64,000 nucleotides of DNA from Pseudomonas sp. ADAK13 (GCF_012935715.1 NZ_CP052860.1:186001-250000); one strand, 5' to 3'; positions 18,842-28,375 are shown, counted from the stretch's first letter. Numbers and translations: made by a program. Notes: generated by a model from the sequence alone, not told the origin.

Positions 18842-19693
18842 TTATTTAGCGGTCCATTCGGCGACACGCTCAGGGTGCTTGGCCACCCAATCCTTGGCCG
18901 CGGCTTCAGGCTTGGCGCCCTCTTGAATGGCCAACATGACTTCGCCGATTTCATCCTTGGAGGCCCACTGGAATTTCTTCAGGAACGCCACGACTTCCGG
19001 GGCTTTCTTTTCCAGGCCTTTGCTGCCGATGCTGTTGACGGTTTCAGCAGCACCATAAATTCCTTTTGGGTCGTCCAGGAAACGCAGTTTCCACTTGGCG
19101 AACATCCAGTGTGGCACCCAACCGGTGACCGCAATGGATTCCTGTTTGTCTTCGGCACGGGTCAGCTCGGCGATCATCGCCGCGCCCGAACTGGCTTGCA
19201 GCTTGTAGTCCAGGCCGTAGGCCTTGATCGCTTCGTCGGTCTTGAGCATTACGCCTGAACCGGCGTCGATGCCGACGATTTTGTTCTTGAAGGTGGTGTC
19301 GGTCTTGAGGTCTTCGATGGATTTGGCTTTCACGTACTCAGGCACGATCAGGCCAATCTTGGCGTCCTTGAAGTTGGGGCCGTAGTCGACCACCTTGTCC
19401 TTGTTCTTGGACCAGTATTCGCCGTGGGTCACGGGTAGCCAGGCAGAGAGCATGGCGTCGAGTTTGCCGGTGGCCACGCCTTGCCACATGATCCCGGTGG
19501 CGACCGCTTGCAGTTTCACGTCATAACCGAGCTTCTGCTTGATCACTTCTGCCGCCACGTGGGTGGTGGCGACACTGTCCGACCAGCCATCCACATAGCC
19601 GATGCTCAGGGTTTTGCTGTCGGCGCTGGCCAGTGTGGAGCTCATCGCAACTACCAGAGTGGCAGCTGCGCCCAAGAGTCGTCGCATCTTCAT
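18842..19693 (-). CDS. Glycine betaine/choline-type ABC substrate-binding protein (orphan)
   Basis: A 283-residue periplasmic binding protein of the OpuAC family. The signal peptide is about residues 1-24, cleaved after LASA. IGYVDGWSDSVATTHVAAEV at the start of the mature protein and DAMLSAWLPVTHGEYW are typical of ProX/CbcX-type proteins, whose Trp/Tyr residues box the quaternary ammonium ligand. ATG at 19693 is preceded by GGGGAAG; the longer frame upstream is not signal-like. No permease or ATPase gene is nearby, so it probably feeds a transporter encoded elsewhere, as BetX and CaiX do in P. aeruginosa. The ligand is not determinable from the sequence. Confidence 0.85.
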   Translation of the reverse strand: MKMRRLLGAAATLVVAMSSTLASADSKTLSIGYVDGWSDSVATTHVAAEVIKQKLGYDVKLQAVATGIMWQGVATGKLDAMLSAWLPVTHGEYWSKNKDKVVDYGPNFKDAKIGLIVPEYVKAKSIEDLKTDTTFKNKIVGIDAGSGVMLKTDEAIKAYGLDYKLQASSGAAMIAELTRAEDKQESIAVTGWVPHWMFAKWKLRFLDDPKGIYGAAETVNSIGSKGLEKKAPEVVAFLKKFQWASKDEIGEVMLAIQEGAKPEAAAKDWVAKHPERVAEWTAK

Positions 19694-20023
19694 AGTGCTT
19701 CCCCGAAAGTGCTGCGCCCGGCGGATGCCGAGCGACGTCAACCTGTTGTTATGTGGTGCACCGCGCCCCCTTCACGCGCATCGATCACGTGGGTGCCTCA
19801 TCAGTGGAGGGCTGACACTTCGATCATCAACCTGCTGCCGCAACCGACCTGCTCTGACTGCGACCTCAGGTAAGCAAGAAACGACATCACATCGCCAGCA
19901 GGACGATTTGTAGGACATTCACCGACGATCCCGCCCGAACTTTGCATGTCAAAATTATGCTGCCCCACTGGGACGGCACAAATCCGGGTAAGATGCGCGC
20001 CTTTGCCCCCAGACGGCCTGATC
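19694..20023. other. Gene-free 330-base region
   Basis: Divergent gap between the binding-protein gene and the GH17 gene. No gene, RNA or repeat is recognised, and no clear promoter pair was found. It presumably holds promoters for both neighbours. Confidence 0.5.
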
Positions 20024-21577
20024 ATGCCCGCGACTGCACGCTTCCCGCTCCTGCCCTATTTATTTGCCCTGATCCTCGGTGTGCTGGCCCTCGGCGGCTA
20101 CTGGTATGGCCTTGGCCAACCGGTGGTGCTGCCGGACGTGGCGAGTGCCAGCCACAAGCTGCAATGTGCGTCCTACACGCCCTTCGACAAAGACCAATCC
20201 CCATTCGACCAGCCGTTCACACTGCGCCCCGAGCGCATGGACGCCGACCTGGCGTTGTTGGCCACCCGTTTTGAGTGCATCCGCACCTACTCCCAGACCG
20301 GCCTTGAAGCCTTGCCGGAACTGGCGCGCAAACACGGCCTGAAGCTGATGAGCGGCGCGTGGGTCAGCAGTGATCCGGTGGCCACCGCCAAGGAAGTCGA
20401 GGCACTGATCGCCTCGGCCAACGCCAACCCCGACGTCATCACGTCAGTAATCGTGGGTAACGAAACCCTGCTGCGCAAGGAAGTCACCGCCAAGCAGTTG
20501 GTGACGCTGATCCATCACGTCAAAAGCCATATCAAGCAGCCGGTCACCTATGCCGATGTGTGGGAGTTCTGGCTGCAACACCCGGAAATCGCCCCGGCGG
20601 TGGATTTCCTGACCATCCACCTGTTGCCTTACTGGGAAGATGACCCGTCGGGCATCGACCAGGCGCTCAAGCATGTGGGCGATGTTCGCCAGACCTTCGG
20701 CAACAAGTTCGCCCCCAAGGACGTGATGATCGGCGAGACCGGCTGGCCGAGCGAAGGCCGGCAGCGGGAAACCGCGGTGCCGAGCCGGGTCAACGAAGCG
20801 AAATTCATGCGCGGGTTCGTGGCCATGGCTGAAGCCAACGGCTGGCATTACAACCTGATCGAAGCCTTTGACCAGCCGTGGAAACGCGCCAGCGAAGGTG
20901 CCGTAGGCGGTTACTGGGGTTTGTTTGATGCCGACCGCCAGGACAAGGGCGTGCTGGCCGGCCCGGTGACCAACGTGCCGTACTGGCCGCTGTGGCTGGG
21001 GGTTGGCGGGATTATCCTGCTGGGCACGCTGCTGCTGGGCGGTCGCGTGCGCACCACCCGCGCTGCCTTGTTGTTGCCATTGCTCGGTGCGGTGGCGGCC
21101 TGCTCGATTGGCACCTGGGCCGAATTGAACCGGGTAACGGCGCGCTTCACGGATGAGTGGGTGTGGGCGGGATTGCTGGTGGCCTTGAACCTCGCCGTTC
21201 TGGCCCACGCGGCCCTGGCCTTGAGTGCACGTGAAGGCTGGCGCGAGCGCGCGTTCAACTGGATCGAGCAGCGCGCCAGCTGGCTGGTGGCAATCGCCGG
21301 GTTTGCCGGGGCTGTCATGATGCTGGCCCTGGTGTTTGACCCGCGGTATCGCAGCTTCCCGAGCGCCGCGCTGGTGCTGCCGGCGCTGGTGTACCTGGTG
21401 CGCCCGGTAAGCGGGCTGCGTCGGGAGATCGCGTTGCTGGCGTTCATCATCGGTGCCGGCATTACGCCGCAGCTGTACCGTGAAGGATTGATGAACCAGC
21501 AGGCGTGGGGTTGGGCGGTGGTGAGCCTGCTCATGGTTGCAGCCTTGTGGCGTTGCTTGCGGGTGCGCAAGGCTTAA
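20024..21577 (+). CDS. Membrane-anchored GH17-family beta-1,3-glucanase/transglycosylase-like protein
   Basis: A 517-residue protein. One N-terminal anchor helix (about 9-29) is followed by a GH17 (beta/alpha)8 domain (about 45-315). The catalytic pair is seen as Glu147 in VIVGNETLL (acid/base) and Glu238 in MIGETGWPSEG (nucleophile), both in canonical GH17 motifs. The C-terminal 200 residues form about 6-8 membrane helices. Related Pseudomonas genes are often annotated as beta-glucan synthase parts. The domain probably cuts or transfers beta-1,3 (or 1,6) glucan in the periplasm. No glycosyltransferase is adjacent, so its polymer is unknown. ATG at 20024 precedes the anchor directly; the frame extends 26 codons further. 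Confidence 0.8.
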   Translation: MPATARFPLLPYLFALILGVLALGGYWYGLGQPVVLPDVASASHKLQCASYTPFDKDQSPFDQPFTLRPERMDADLALLATRFECIRTYSQTGLEALPELARKHGLKLMSGAWVSSDPVATAKEVEALIASANANPDVITSVIVGNETLLRKEVTAKQLVTLIHHVKSHIKQPVTYADVWEFWLQHPEIAPAVDFLTIHLLPYWEDDPSGIDQALKHVGDVRQTFGNKFAPKDVMIGETGWPSEGRQRETAVPSRVNEAKFMRGFVAMAEANGWHYNLIEAFDQPWKRASEGAVGGYWGLFDADRQDKGVLAGPVTNVPYWPLWLGVGGIILLGTLLLGGRVRTTRAALLLPLLGAVAACSIGTWAELNRVTARFTDEWVWAGLLVALNLAVLAHAALALSAREGWRERAFNWIEQRASWLVAIAGFAGAVMMLALVFDPRYRSFPSAALVLPALVYLVRPVSGLRREIALLAFIIGAGITPQLYREGLMNQQAWGWAVVSLLMVAALWRCLRVRKA

Positions 21578-21587
21578 GACCGCTTTC

Positions 21588-21656
21588 GCGAGCAAGTCCG
21601 CTCCCACATTTGGATCTGTGAACACGGTCAAATGTGGGAGCTGGCTTGCCTGCGAT
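21588..21656. repeat. REPIN, left arm eroded
   Basis: CGCGAGCAAGTCCGCTCCCAC (21588-21607, degenerate) faces GTGGGAGCTGGCTTGCCTGCGAT (21634-21656). It sits in the convergent gap between the GH17 gene and the small membrane protein. Confidence 0.8.
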
Positions 21657-21665
21657 GAGTCCCTC

Positions 21666-22034
21666 TCAGGCTGCCCGAGGCGCCCTGACCAACCGCAACC
21701 CCGCAATCACCACCGCAAACACCGCAAACGTCGTGTTGTACAACGCCAACGCCGGAAACCCGAACACCAGCGCCAACACTGCCAACCCCCACCCTGCCCG
21801 GCCCGGCACAAAAAACGCCAGCACCGCAGTGACCAACGCCGCCCAGCCCATCACCTTGAAGTGAATCATCAACCCCAGGCTGGAACGCACCTGGCATTCC
21901 CAGCGGCTGGCTTCGTCAGCACAAATGCCCACCCAACGGCCATCCTCCATGAATCCGTAACGCGCGCCATAACTGGCGGCCAGCCAAAGTGGCAGGGCAA
22001 TAAGCAGCAGGATCAGCGGAAAACGGCGGGACAT
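21666..22034 (-). CDS. Small inner-membrane protein of unknown function
   Basis: A 122-residue protein with an N-terminal hydrophobic helix (about 5-25) and three more (about 55-75, 80-97 and 99-116). Between helices 1 and 2 lies a probably periplasmic loop with two Cys (ICADEASRWECQ) that could form a disulfide. I do not recognise the family. ATG at 22034 is the first start after the gap. It is convergent with the GH17 gene. Confidence 0.65.
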   Translation of the reverse strand: MSRRFPLILLLIALPLWLAASYGARYGFMEDGRWVGICADEASRWECQVRSSLGLMIHFKVMGWAALVTAVLAFFVPGRAGWGLAVLALVFGFPALALYNTTFAVFAVVIAGLRLVRAPRAA

Positions 22035-22271
22035 GGGGCACTCCGATAGGCGAAAACGGCGCCCAGCTTAATCCCCCGGCAGCCGTTGGCAAGGCTTGTA
22101 AACAGATAAGTGTTCGTCAATGCGTGCCAAAGTGTATCGTCTGGCTACTATTACCCCGATTCCCACGTTTTTTTCCGACTTTTCGTGCCGAAGGCTGGCA
22201 CTTCGGAAGCAACGCGGTGGTCATAGCCTGCGAACTCCAACCCAGCACGTTTTCCTCTTAGGGATTTAGTC

Positions 22272-23570
22272 ATGCTCCGTTCCTTGCGCTGTGCGGCCCT
22301 GTTGGGCAGCCTTTTTCTGAGTGCGTCAGCACTGGCGGTCGATATTGACCAGGCCAGCTATGGCTACCCTTTGACCAACCCGTTTGAAGCGACCATCGCG
22401 ACCACCCCGCCCAACCTGCGGCCGGAGTTGCCGTCCGACGATGAAATCAATCAGTCCGACTACACCCTGACGATGCGCCCCGAGCGTGAGTTCAGCCTGC
22501 CCGACAACTTCTGGGCGGTGAAGAAACTCACCTACCGCATCGCCAAGCAAGACCGCGCCGCACCGCTGATCTTCCTGATCGCCGGCACCGGTGCACGCTT
22601 TGACAGCACCATCAACGAATACCTGAAAAAGCTGTACTACAAGGCCGGTTACCACGTCGTCCAACTGTCGTCCCCGACCAGCTTCGACTTCATCGCCGCC
22701 GCCTCGCGCTTCGCTACCCCCGGCATCAGCCAGGAAGACGCCGAAGACATGTACCGCGTGATGCAGGCCGTACGCGCGCAAAACCCGACGCTGCCGGTGA
22801 CCGACTTCTACCTCACCGGCTACAGCCTGGGCGCCCTCGACGCAGCCTTCGTCAGCAAGCTGGATGAAACCCGTCGCAGCTTCAACTTCAAGAAAGTCCT
22901 GCTGCTGAACCCGCCGGTCAACCTCTACACCTCGATCACCAACCTCGACAAGCTGGTGCAAACCGAGGTCAAGGGCATCAACAACAGCACCACCTTCTAT
23001 GAACTGGTGTTGAACAAACTGACCCGCTACTTCCAGCAAAAGGGCTACATCGACCTGAACGACGCCCTGCTCTACGACTTCCAGAACTCCAAGGAACACC
23101 TGACCAACGAACAGATGGCGATGCTGATCGGCACCTCGTTCCGCTTCTCGGCGGCCGACATTGCCTTCACCTCGGACCTGATCAACCGCCGCGGCCTGAT
23201 TATCCCGCCCAAGTACCCGATCAGCGAAGGCACCAGCCTCACGCCATTCCTCAAGCGTGCGCTGCAGTGTGACTTCGACTGCTACCTCACCGAACAGGTG
23301 ATCCCGATGTGGCGCGCCCGTTCCGACGGCGGCAGCCTGTTGCAACTGGTTGACCAGGTCAGCCTGTATGCGCTCAAGGACTACCTGCACGACAGCCCGA
23401 AAATCGCCGTCATGCACAACGCCGACGACGTGATCCTGGGCCCTGGCGACCTTGGCTTCCTGCGTAAAACCTTCGGCGATCGCTTGACCGTCTACCCCCT
23501 GGGCGGCCATTGCGGCAACCTCAACTACCGCGTCAACGCCGACGCCATGCTGGAGTTCTTCCGTGGCTAA
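22272..23570 (+). CDS. Exported alpha/beta-hydrolase-fold protein paired with mlaA
   Basis: A 432-residue protein. The signal peptide is about 1-22 (cleavage after ASALA). GYSLG at 183-187 gives a nucleophile elbow with Ser185. Asp near HNADDVILGPGD (about 385) and His413 in LGGHCGNLNY are in the right order for a Ser-Asp-His triad, and LIFLIAGTGARFD looks like the oxyanion-hole strand. A periplasmic lipase or esterase role is therefore plausible but unproven. The gene ends inside the start of mlaA (8-base overlap), so the two are translationally coupled. This suggests a task in outer-membrane phospholipid homeostasis, which is an inference from context. Confidence 0.7.
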   Translation: MLRSLRCAALLGSLFLSASALAVDIDQASYGYPLTNPFEATIATTPPNLRPELPSDDEINQSDYTLTMRPEREFSLPDNFWAVKKLTYRIAKQDRAAPLIFLIAGTGARFDSTINEYLKKLYYKAGYHVVQLSSPTSFDFIAAASRFATPGISQEDAEDMYRVMQAVRAQNPTLPVTDFYLTGYSLGALDAAFVSKLDETRRSFNFKKVLLLNPPVNLYTSITNLDKLVQTEVKGINNSTTFYELVLNKLTRYFQQKGYIDLNDALLYDFQNSKEHLTNEQMAMLIGTSFRFSAADIAFTSDLINRRGLIIPPKYPISEGTSLTPFLKRALQCDFDCYLTEQVIPMWRARSDGGSLLQLVDQVSLYALKDYLHDSPKIAVMHNADDVILGPGDLGFLRKTFGDRLTVYPLGGHCGNLNYRVNADAMLEFFRG

Positions 23571-24351
23571 ATATCTTCTGCTGCTCGCCGCCCTGATGTG
23601 CGCGGGCGTGGCCAATGCCGACAACAGCAAGGCCCACACGCCGACCGTAGTGGACTCCGACGGCTTCAAGGAGCCCCTGAGCCATCTCAAGTTCAACCCT
23701 GGCCTGGACCAGCGTGAGTTCGAGCGTTCGTCGGTCAACGCCCTGAATGTCTACGACCCGCTGGAGTCGTGGAACCGCCGGGTCTACCACTTCAACTACC
23801 GCTTCGACCAGTGGGTGTTCCTGCCGGTGGTGGACGGTTACCGCTACGTCACCCCGAGCTTCCTGCGTACCGGCGTCAGCAACTTCTTCAACAACCTGGG
23901 GGATGTGCCCAACCTGTTGAACAGCCTGCTGCAACTCAAGGGCCATCGTTCCCTGGAAACCACCGGGCGCCTGCTGCTCAACACCACCATCGGCATTGCC
24001 GGCCTGTGGGACCCGGCCACCGCCATGGGCCTGCCGCGCCAGAGCGAAGACTTCGGCCAGACCCTGGGCTTCTACGGTGTACCGGGCGGCGCCTACCTGG
24101 TGCTGCCGCTGTTTGGTCCGTCGAACCTGCGGGACACCACCGGCCTGCTGGTGGACTATGGCGCCGAGACCGAGATCAACTTCCTGAACGTGTCCAAGGT
24201 CAGCGAAAACCACCCGGAAATCTGGGCCCTGCGCGCCGTCGACAAGCGCTACCAGACCAGCTTCCGCTACGGTCAGATGAACTCGCCGTTCGAGTACGAA
24301 AAGGTGCGCTACGTGTACACCGAAGCGCGCAAGTTGCAGATCGCCGAGTAA
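23563..24351 (+). CDS. mlaA: MlaA/VacJ-family outer-membrane phospholipid transport protein
   Basis: A 262-residue protein. NVYDPLESWNRRVYHFNYRF, LNNTTIG-type and GLPRQSEDFGQTLGFYGVP segments, plus GPYLVLPLFGPSNLRD-like motifs, identify MlaA (VacJ), which extracts phospholipids from the outer leaflet of the outer membrane. The start is a GTG at 23563, with GGAG 9 bases before it. Unusually, the N-terminus lacks a lipobox: Cys13 is preceded by ALM, and a type-I site VANA/D at 19/20 fits better. It may therefore not be a lipoprotein, unlike E. coli MlaA. The mlaFEDCB genes are not in this window. Confidence 0.9.
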   Translation: MAKYLLLLAALMCAGVANADNSKAHTPTVVDSDGFKEPLSHLKFNPGLDQREFERSSVNALNVYDPLESWNRRVYHFNYRFDQWVFLPVVDGYRYVTPSFLRTGVSNFFNNLGDVPNLLNSLLQLKGHRSLETTGRLLLNTTIGIAGLWDPATAMGLPRQSEDFGQTLGFYGVPGGAYLVLPLFGPSNLRDTTGLLVDYGAETEINFLNVSKVSENHPEIWALRAVDKRYQTSFRYGQMNSPFEYEKVRYVYTEARKLQIAE

Positions 24352-24358
24352 CGTCCCG

Positions 24359-24386
24359 TGTAGGCGCTGGCTTGCCAGCGCCTACA
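24359..24386. repeat. Perfect palindromic hairpin between convergent genes
   Basis: TGTAGGCGCTGGC (24359-24371), TT, GCCAGCGCCTACA (24374-24386). It is a perfect inverted repeat resembling a single short REP of the GTAGG type. It sits 8 bases past the mlaA stop and just before the FUSC gene's 3' end, so it may stop or protect both transcripts. No T-run is present. Confidence 0.7.
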
Positions 24387-26379
24387 ACGCGGCTCCCCGC
24401 CTGCACCACCTGCGCCACGTAAACTGCAATTGCAGCACCGCCGCCCTGGCCATTTCCCGATCCTGCTCCGCCAATCCCGAAGGCGGCTCCAGCACTTCCA
24501 GCAACGCCGCACCCGGTGCATCCAGCAGTGACTCATTCGTCACGCTCGGGCCGCCCTCTTCCAGCGCCGCCTCCAACGCCCGCAAATAGCGATCGCGCTC
24601 ACTCGCCAACGCACCCCGGCTGCCCGCCAGGCACGCGCGCAGCTCCAACAACTCGTCCCCCAGATCCAGCCCGAGCAAACCGTTGTCCCAGTGGGCACGC
24701 CGATCAGCAGGAAAGGTTTCGCTGTAGCGCGACAGGCGAATCAGCCGGTCCGCCATGCGCCCGCCAAACCAGCTTTCGGCCTGCTCCAAAGGGCGGGAGG
24801 TCAGTTGCGCCAGGTCGAACAACGACGTCTTGAACATCCGCCGATAGTGATGCTCGCCGGGATTCAGCTGAATCAGGCGAAACACCACCACGGCAATGCC
24901 CACGCCCACCAGCGTCGCGATAGCCTTGTTGAGAAACGCGGCGAAGTCGTAGGTCATCACATTGCTGGGCCCGACGTTGTTGACAAAAAAGATGCAGAAC
25001 GCCGACGCCGTGGCCGCCAGTGTGGGGCGACTCATGCACAGCGACGCCACGAACAGCGGCACACCCAGCGCCAGGCACAACAGCGGAAAACCCTCGAACC
25101 CCGGCAGCAACGCAAAGCGCACAACCCCGGCCACGGGGATCGATAGCGCAATGCCCTTGAGGAAATTCAGGCTGGAGGCGGACGGGTTTTCCCGCGCCGC
25201 AAACAGGCTCAACACCACGCCACAAATAGACACCGCGCCCAGCCCAGAAGGCCATGCCGTAAAAATCCAGAACGCCGCAACCGCCAGAAAAGCCAGTGCA
25301 CTGCGCAACCCGCCGAGCACGCCCTGCTCGATGTCTCGGTGCCAGGACATCGCCCCCGGCGCGCCAGGCGGCACCCTGCCCTCTTCGACCGCGACCAGCG
25401 TCAATGCACCCAGGTCAATCAAGCGCAGCACCTGTGCCAGTTGCATCAGGCAAAAGTGCGCTTCCTGGCCAAGACGCGGATCCTGCAACGCCAGGCCAAG
25501 CCGCTGCGACAGTTCGGACAGGTCTTCGAGGCGCTCTTGCTGCAACGCGCCCGCCACCGCTTCAATCAATGGCACCACGGCGGCCGTCTCATCAAGCATC
25601 ATCCGCTGGCGCGCCACGCCCCGCGCTGCCCGCAGCAGGCCAAGCAGGTCACGGCTGAGCACCCGCAAGGCCTGGGAGCGGCGCCGGCCCTTGGGCCCTT
25701 CAAACCAGGCATGGTCACGCTGGCTGTCCACGGCTACGAGGCGGCTCAACGCTTCGAGCAGGCCTTTACGCTGATCGTTACCCAACAGCTCCGACGCGGC
25801 GGCACGTATCCCGGCCTGCCACGCGGCGCGTGCCTGGACTGCCAGCACCTGCTCGACCCGGCGCGGCCACAAAATCGTGCTGGCGATAGAGGCGCAGAGG
25901 ATCCCCAGGCTGATCTCCTGGCAGCGCGCCACCGCCTCATCGAACACCCCCAAAGGTGCGGCCGTAGCGGGCAACGCAATAATCGCCGTGGTGTAACCCG
26001 CCAGCACAAAACCATAGGACGCGTGATTACGCAGCAAGGATGCGCCCGTGGTGCAAAACGCCAGCCACAGCGCCATGCACAGCAGGAACAACAGCGGTGC
26101 CTGGCCCAACACGCCGATCATCGCGATGGAGACCATGGCCCCGACAAACGTGCCCACCAGCCGATAGGCGCCTTTGGCCAGGACCATGCCACTGGTGGAC
26201 TGGCCCACGATAAACACCGTGGTCAACGCCCATTGTGGTTGCTGCAGGTCGAAACAAAAGGCCAGGTACAACGCGACCCCGCCGGCGATCATGTTGCGCA
26301 GGGCAAACAGCAGATCGTTGCGGGACGGGGTCAGCGTCGCTTGCCAGAAATCAGGGAGCTGAAAGGTGGAGGATTTCAT
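24382..26379 (-). CDS. FUSC-family inner-membrane transporter (AaeB/YccS-like)
   Basis: A 665-residue protein with two hydrophobic blocks of about five helices each (about 25-165 and 355-505), each followed by a cytoplasmic helical part. This is the duplicated fusaric-acid-resistance (FUSC) layout. QPQWALTTVFIVGQSTSGMV and GASLLRNHASYGFVLAGYT are typical of the first block. Members export aromatic carboxylic acids or related compounds, or are of unknown function. Membrane-fusion or DUF1656 partners usually found with AaeB-type exporters are absent here. The AraC-type regulator directly upstream on the same strand may control it. The ATG follows a GGTTTC leader without an obvious Shine-Dalgarno. 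Confidence 0.85.
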   Translation of the reverse strand: MKSSTFQLPDFWQATLTPSRNDLLFALRNMIAGGVALYLAFCFDLQQPQWALTTVFIVGQSTSGMVLAKGAYRLVGTFVGAMVSIAMIGVLGQAPLLFLLCMALWLAFCTTGASLLRNHASYGFVLAGYTTAIIALPATAAPLGVFDEAVARCQEISLGILCASIASTILWPRRVEQVLAVQARAAWQAGIRAAASELLGNDQRKGLLEALSRLVAVDSQRDHAWFEGPKGRRRSQALRVLSRDLLGLLRAARGVARQRMMLDETAAVVPLIEAVAGALQQERLEDLSELSQRLGLALQDPRLGQEAHFCLMQLAQVLRLIDLGALTLVAVEEGRVPPGAPGAMSWHRDIEQGVLGGLRSALAFLAVAAFWIFTAWPSGLGAVSICGVVLSLFAARENPSASSLNFLKGIALSIPVAGVVRFALLPGFEGFPLLCLALGVPLFVASLCMSRPTLAATASAFCIFFVNNVGPSNVMTYDFAAFLNKAIATLVGVGIAVVVFRLIQLNPGEHHYRRMFKTSLFDLAQLTSRPLEQAESWFGGRMADRLIRLSRYSETFPADRRAHWDNGLLGLDLGDELLELRACLAGSRGALASERDRYLRALEAALEEGGPSVTNESLLDAPGAALLEVLEPPSGLAEQDREMARAAVLQLQFTWRRWCRRGAAL

Positions 26380-26451
26380 GAAACCCGCACATAGATAGCA
26401 AGCTAATGATTAGCATCGTATCTATATTTGCCGGGAATGCCAATCTCCCGG

Positions 26452-27435
26452 CTATTTGACCAACCGCTTTTCCTTGGACGGCCTGTACCCGAAGTACGCG
26501 CTGTAGCACTTGCTGAAATGGCTTGGCGAGACAAACCCGCAGGCCACCAGCACGTCCACCTGGGACAGCTCGGTGTGTTGCAGCAGCCGGCGGGCCTCGG
26601 TGATGCGCAGTTCCAGGTAGTAACGCTGAGGCGTGGTGCCCAGTTGCTCCTTGAACAAGCGCTCCAACTGACGCCGGGAACGGCCCGCGTATACCGCCAA
26701 TTGCTCAAGCTCCAGGGGCTCTTCAAGGTTGGCGTCCATCAGCTTCACCACCTCACGCAGCGGTGCGCTCAAGCAGATGTTTTCCGTCGGTTTCACCCTC
26801 CGGTAACGCGACTCCTCAAACGCCAGGATGTCCTCGATGCCTTCGACCAAGGCTTTGCCGTACAGACCCTTGATCCAGTCCAGCGCCATATGAAACGCGC
26901 CGGACGGACTGGAAGCCGTCAGCCGGTCGCGATCAATCACATACGGCTCGCTGCTGACCTGCGTCGCCTTGCAGAACTCGGCCAGGGCCGGGCGATGTTC
27001 CGGGTGCACGGCGCACCGGTAGCCGCCAAGCAAACCCGCACGCCCCAGGAACCACGCACCGTTCCACAACCCGGCCAGGCTCACGCCATGCTCCGAGGCG
27101 CTTTTCAGCAGGTGGATGAATTCGTCCGTGGCCTTCAGTTCGGTACGGTAGCCACCGCAGATCACCAGCAGGTCCAGCGCTTTAAGCACTGAATGCTCAA
27201 GCCGCGCATCAGGCCGGATCACCAACCCCAGGTCGCTGGTCACCTCGCCTTCCTGCAAGCCAAACGTTGACGTGGCAAACGACGCCGGCCGCAGCAGGTT
27301 CGCGGTGATCAGCGCATCCAGCGCCTGGGTAAACGCCGGCAGCGAGAAATGTTCGAGCAACACAAACCCCACGCGCACCGTCTGGCGGGCCTCGCCGGGG
27401 TTTTCATTCAGGTAGCGCAGGTTCTTGCCTTTCAT
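26452..27435 (-). CDS. GlxA-family AraC-type transcription regulator
   Basis: A 327-residue protein. An N-terminal DJ-1/PfpI-like amidotransferase domain (about 18-195) includes LAGLWNGAWFLGRAGLL, where the nucleophile Cys found in true amidotransferases is replaced by Asn, so it is a sensor domain. The C-terminal AraC DNA-binding domain (about 220-320) carries two HTH motifs: LEQLAVYAGRSRRQLERLF, then VLVACGFVSPSHFSKCYSAY with FGYRPS. Relatives in Pseudomonas (GbdR, CdhR, ArgR) respond to quaternary amines or amino acids. Its target is unknown; the next gene is the FUSC transporter. Start ATG at 27435 gives a normal N-terminus. Confidence 0.88.
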   Translation of the reverse strand: MKGKNLRYLNENPGEARQTVRVGFVLLEHFSLPAFTQALDALITANLLRPASFATSTFGLQEGEVTSDLGLVIRPDARLEHSVLKALDLLVICGGYRTELKATDEFIHLLKSASEHGVSLAGLWNGAWFLGRAGLLGGYRCAVHPEHRPALAEFCKATQVSSEPYVIDRDRLTASSPSGAFHMALDWIKGLYGKALVEGIEDILAFEESRYRRVKPTENICLSAPLREVVKLMDANLEEPLELEQLAVYAGRSRRQLERLFKEQLGTTPQRYYLELRITEARRLLQHTELSQVDVLVACGFVSPSHFSKCYSAYFGYRPSKEKRLVK

Positions 27436-27469
27436 GCCCCCGCTGAATTGCCGTCGCTCGATCAATTGC

Positions 27470-28375
27470 CTATGCCCTCGCACGCGTCAAGAGCTTGCCC
27501 ACCACGCTGACAACCACCAACACCACGGCCCCGGCAATGATCCCCGCCACCGCATTGAGCAACGTCGGCACCAGCCACGCCAGGCCACCGGTGCTTTGGC
27601 TCACGGTCTCGATCCAGTGGTGCACCACCGGTACGCCATGGGTCAGGATACCGCCGCCCACCATGAACATCGCTGCCGTGCCGATCACCGACAGGCTTTT
27701 CATCATATACGGCGCCGCCCGCAGGATCGCCCCGCCAATGCTGCGCGCCGCCTGGCCGGGCTTTTGGGTGAGCCACAGCCCCAGGTCATCGAGCTTGACG
27801 ATGCCGGCCACCAGGCCGTAGACGCCGATGGTCATGACGATGGCGATGCCCGACAGCACAATCACTTGCTGCATCAGCGGCGCATCCGCCACGGTGCCGA
27901 GGGTGATGGCGATGATTTCGGCCGAAAGAATGAAGTCGGTACGGATCGCGCCCTTGATCTTGTCCTTCTCGAACGCCACCAGGTCAGTGGCCGGGTCCGC
28001 CACGGCTTCCACCAGGTGTGCCTGTTCTTCGGTGCGCTTGTGCAAGAAGGTATGGGCGAGCTTTTCGAAGCCCTCGAAACACAGATACGCGCCGCCCAGC
28101 ATCAGCAACGGCGTGACCGCCCACGGCGCAAACGCGCTGATCAGCAAGGCCGCAGGCACCAGGATCAGCTTGTTGACAAACGAGCCCTTGGCCACCGCCC
28201 ACACCACCGGGATTTCCCGCTCGGCGCGCACCCCGGAGACTTGCTGGGCATTCAGCGCCAGATCGTCCCCCAGCACGCCCGCGGTTTTCTTCGCGGCCAT
28301 CTTGGTCATCAAGGCCACATCGTCGAGCACCGCAGCGATGTCGTCGATCAATACCAGCAAACTGCTTCCTGCCAT
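27470..28375 (-). CDS. DUF808 (YedI-like) inner-membrane protein
   Basis: A 301-residue protein starting [20 protein letters not shown], the DUF808 hallmark. [20 protein letters not shown] and [20 protein letters not shown] are conserved blocks. About five or six membrane helices are predicted (around 78-100, 150-175, 185-205, 230-255 and 265-290). Function is unknown. A more upstream start (28426) is in frame, but the conserved family begins at 28375. Same strand as the AraC gene that follows after 34 bases. Confidence 0.88.
   Translation of the reverse strand: MAGSSLLVLIDDIAAVLDDVALMTKMAAKKTAGVLGDDLALNAQQVSGVRAEREIPVVWAVAKGSFVNKLILVPAALLISAFAPWAVTPLLMLGGAYLCFEGFEKLAHTFLHKRTEEQAHLVEAVADPATDLVAFEKDKIKGAIRTDFILSAEIIAITLGTVADAPLMQQVIVLSGIAIVMTIGVYGLVAGIVKLDDLGLWLTQKPGQAARSIGGAILRAAPYMMKSLSVIGTAAMFMVGGGILTHGVPVVHHWIETVSQSTGGLAWLVPTLLNAVAGIIAGAVVLVVVSVVGKLLTRARA

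Noticed and set aside
26452..27435. Active DJ-1/PfpI amidase domain in the GlxA-type regulator
   Set aside because: The nucleophile position in GLWNGAWFL is Asn, not Cys, so a sensor role is more likely.
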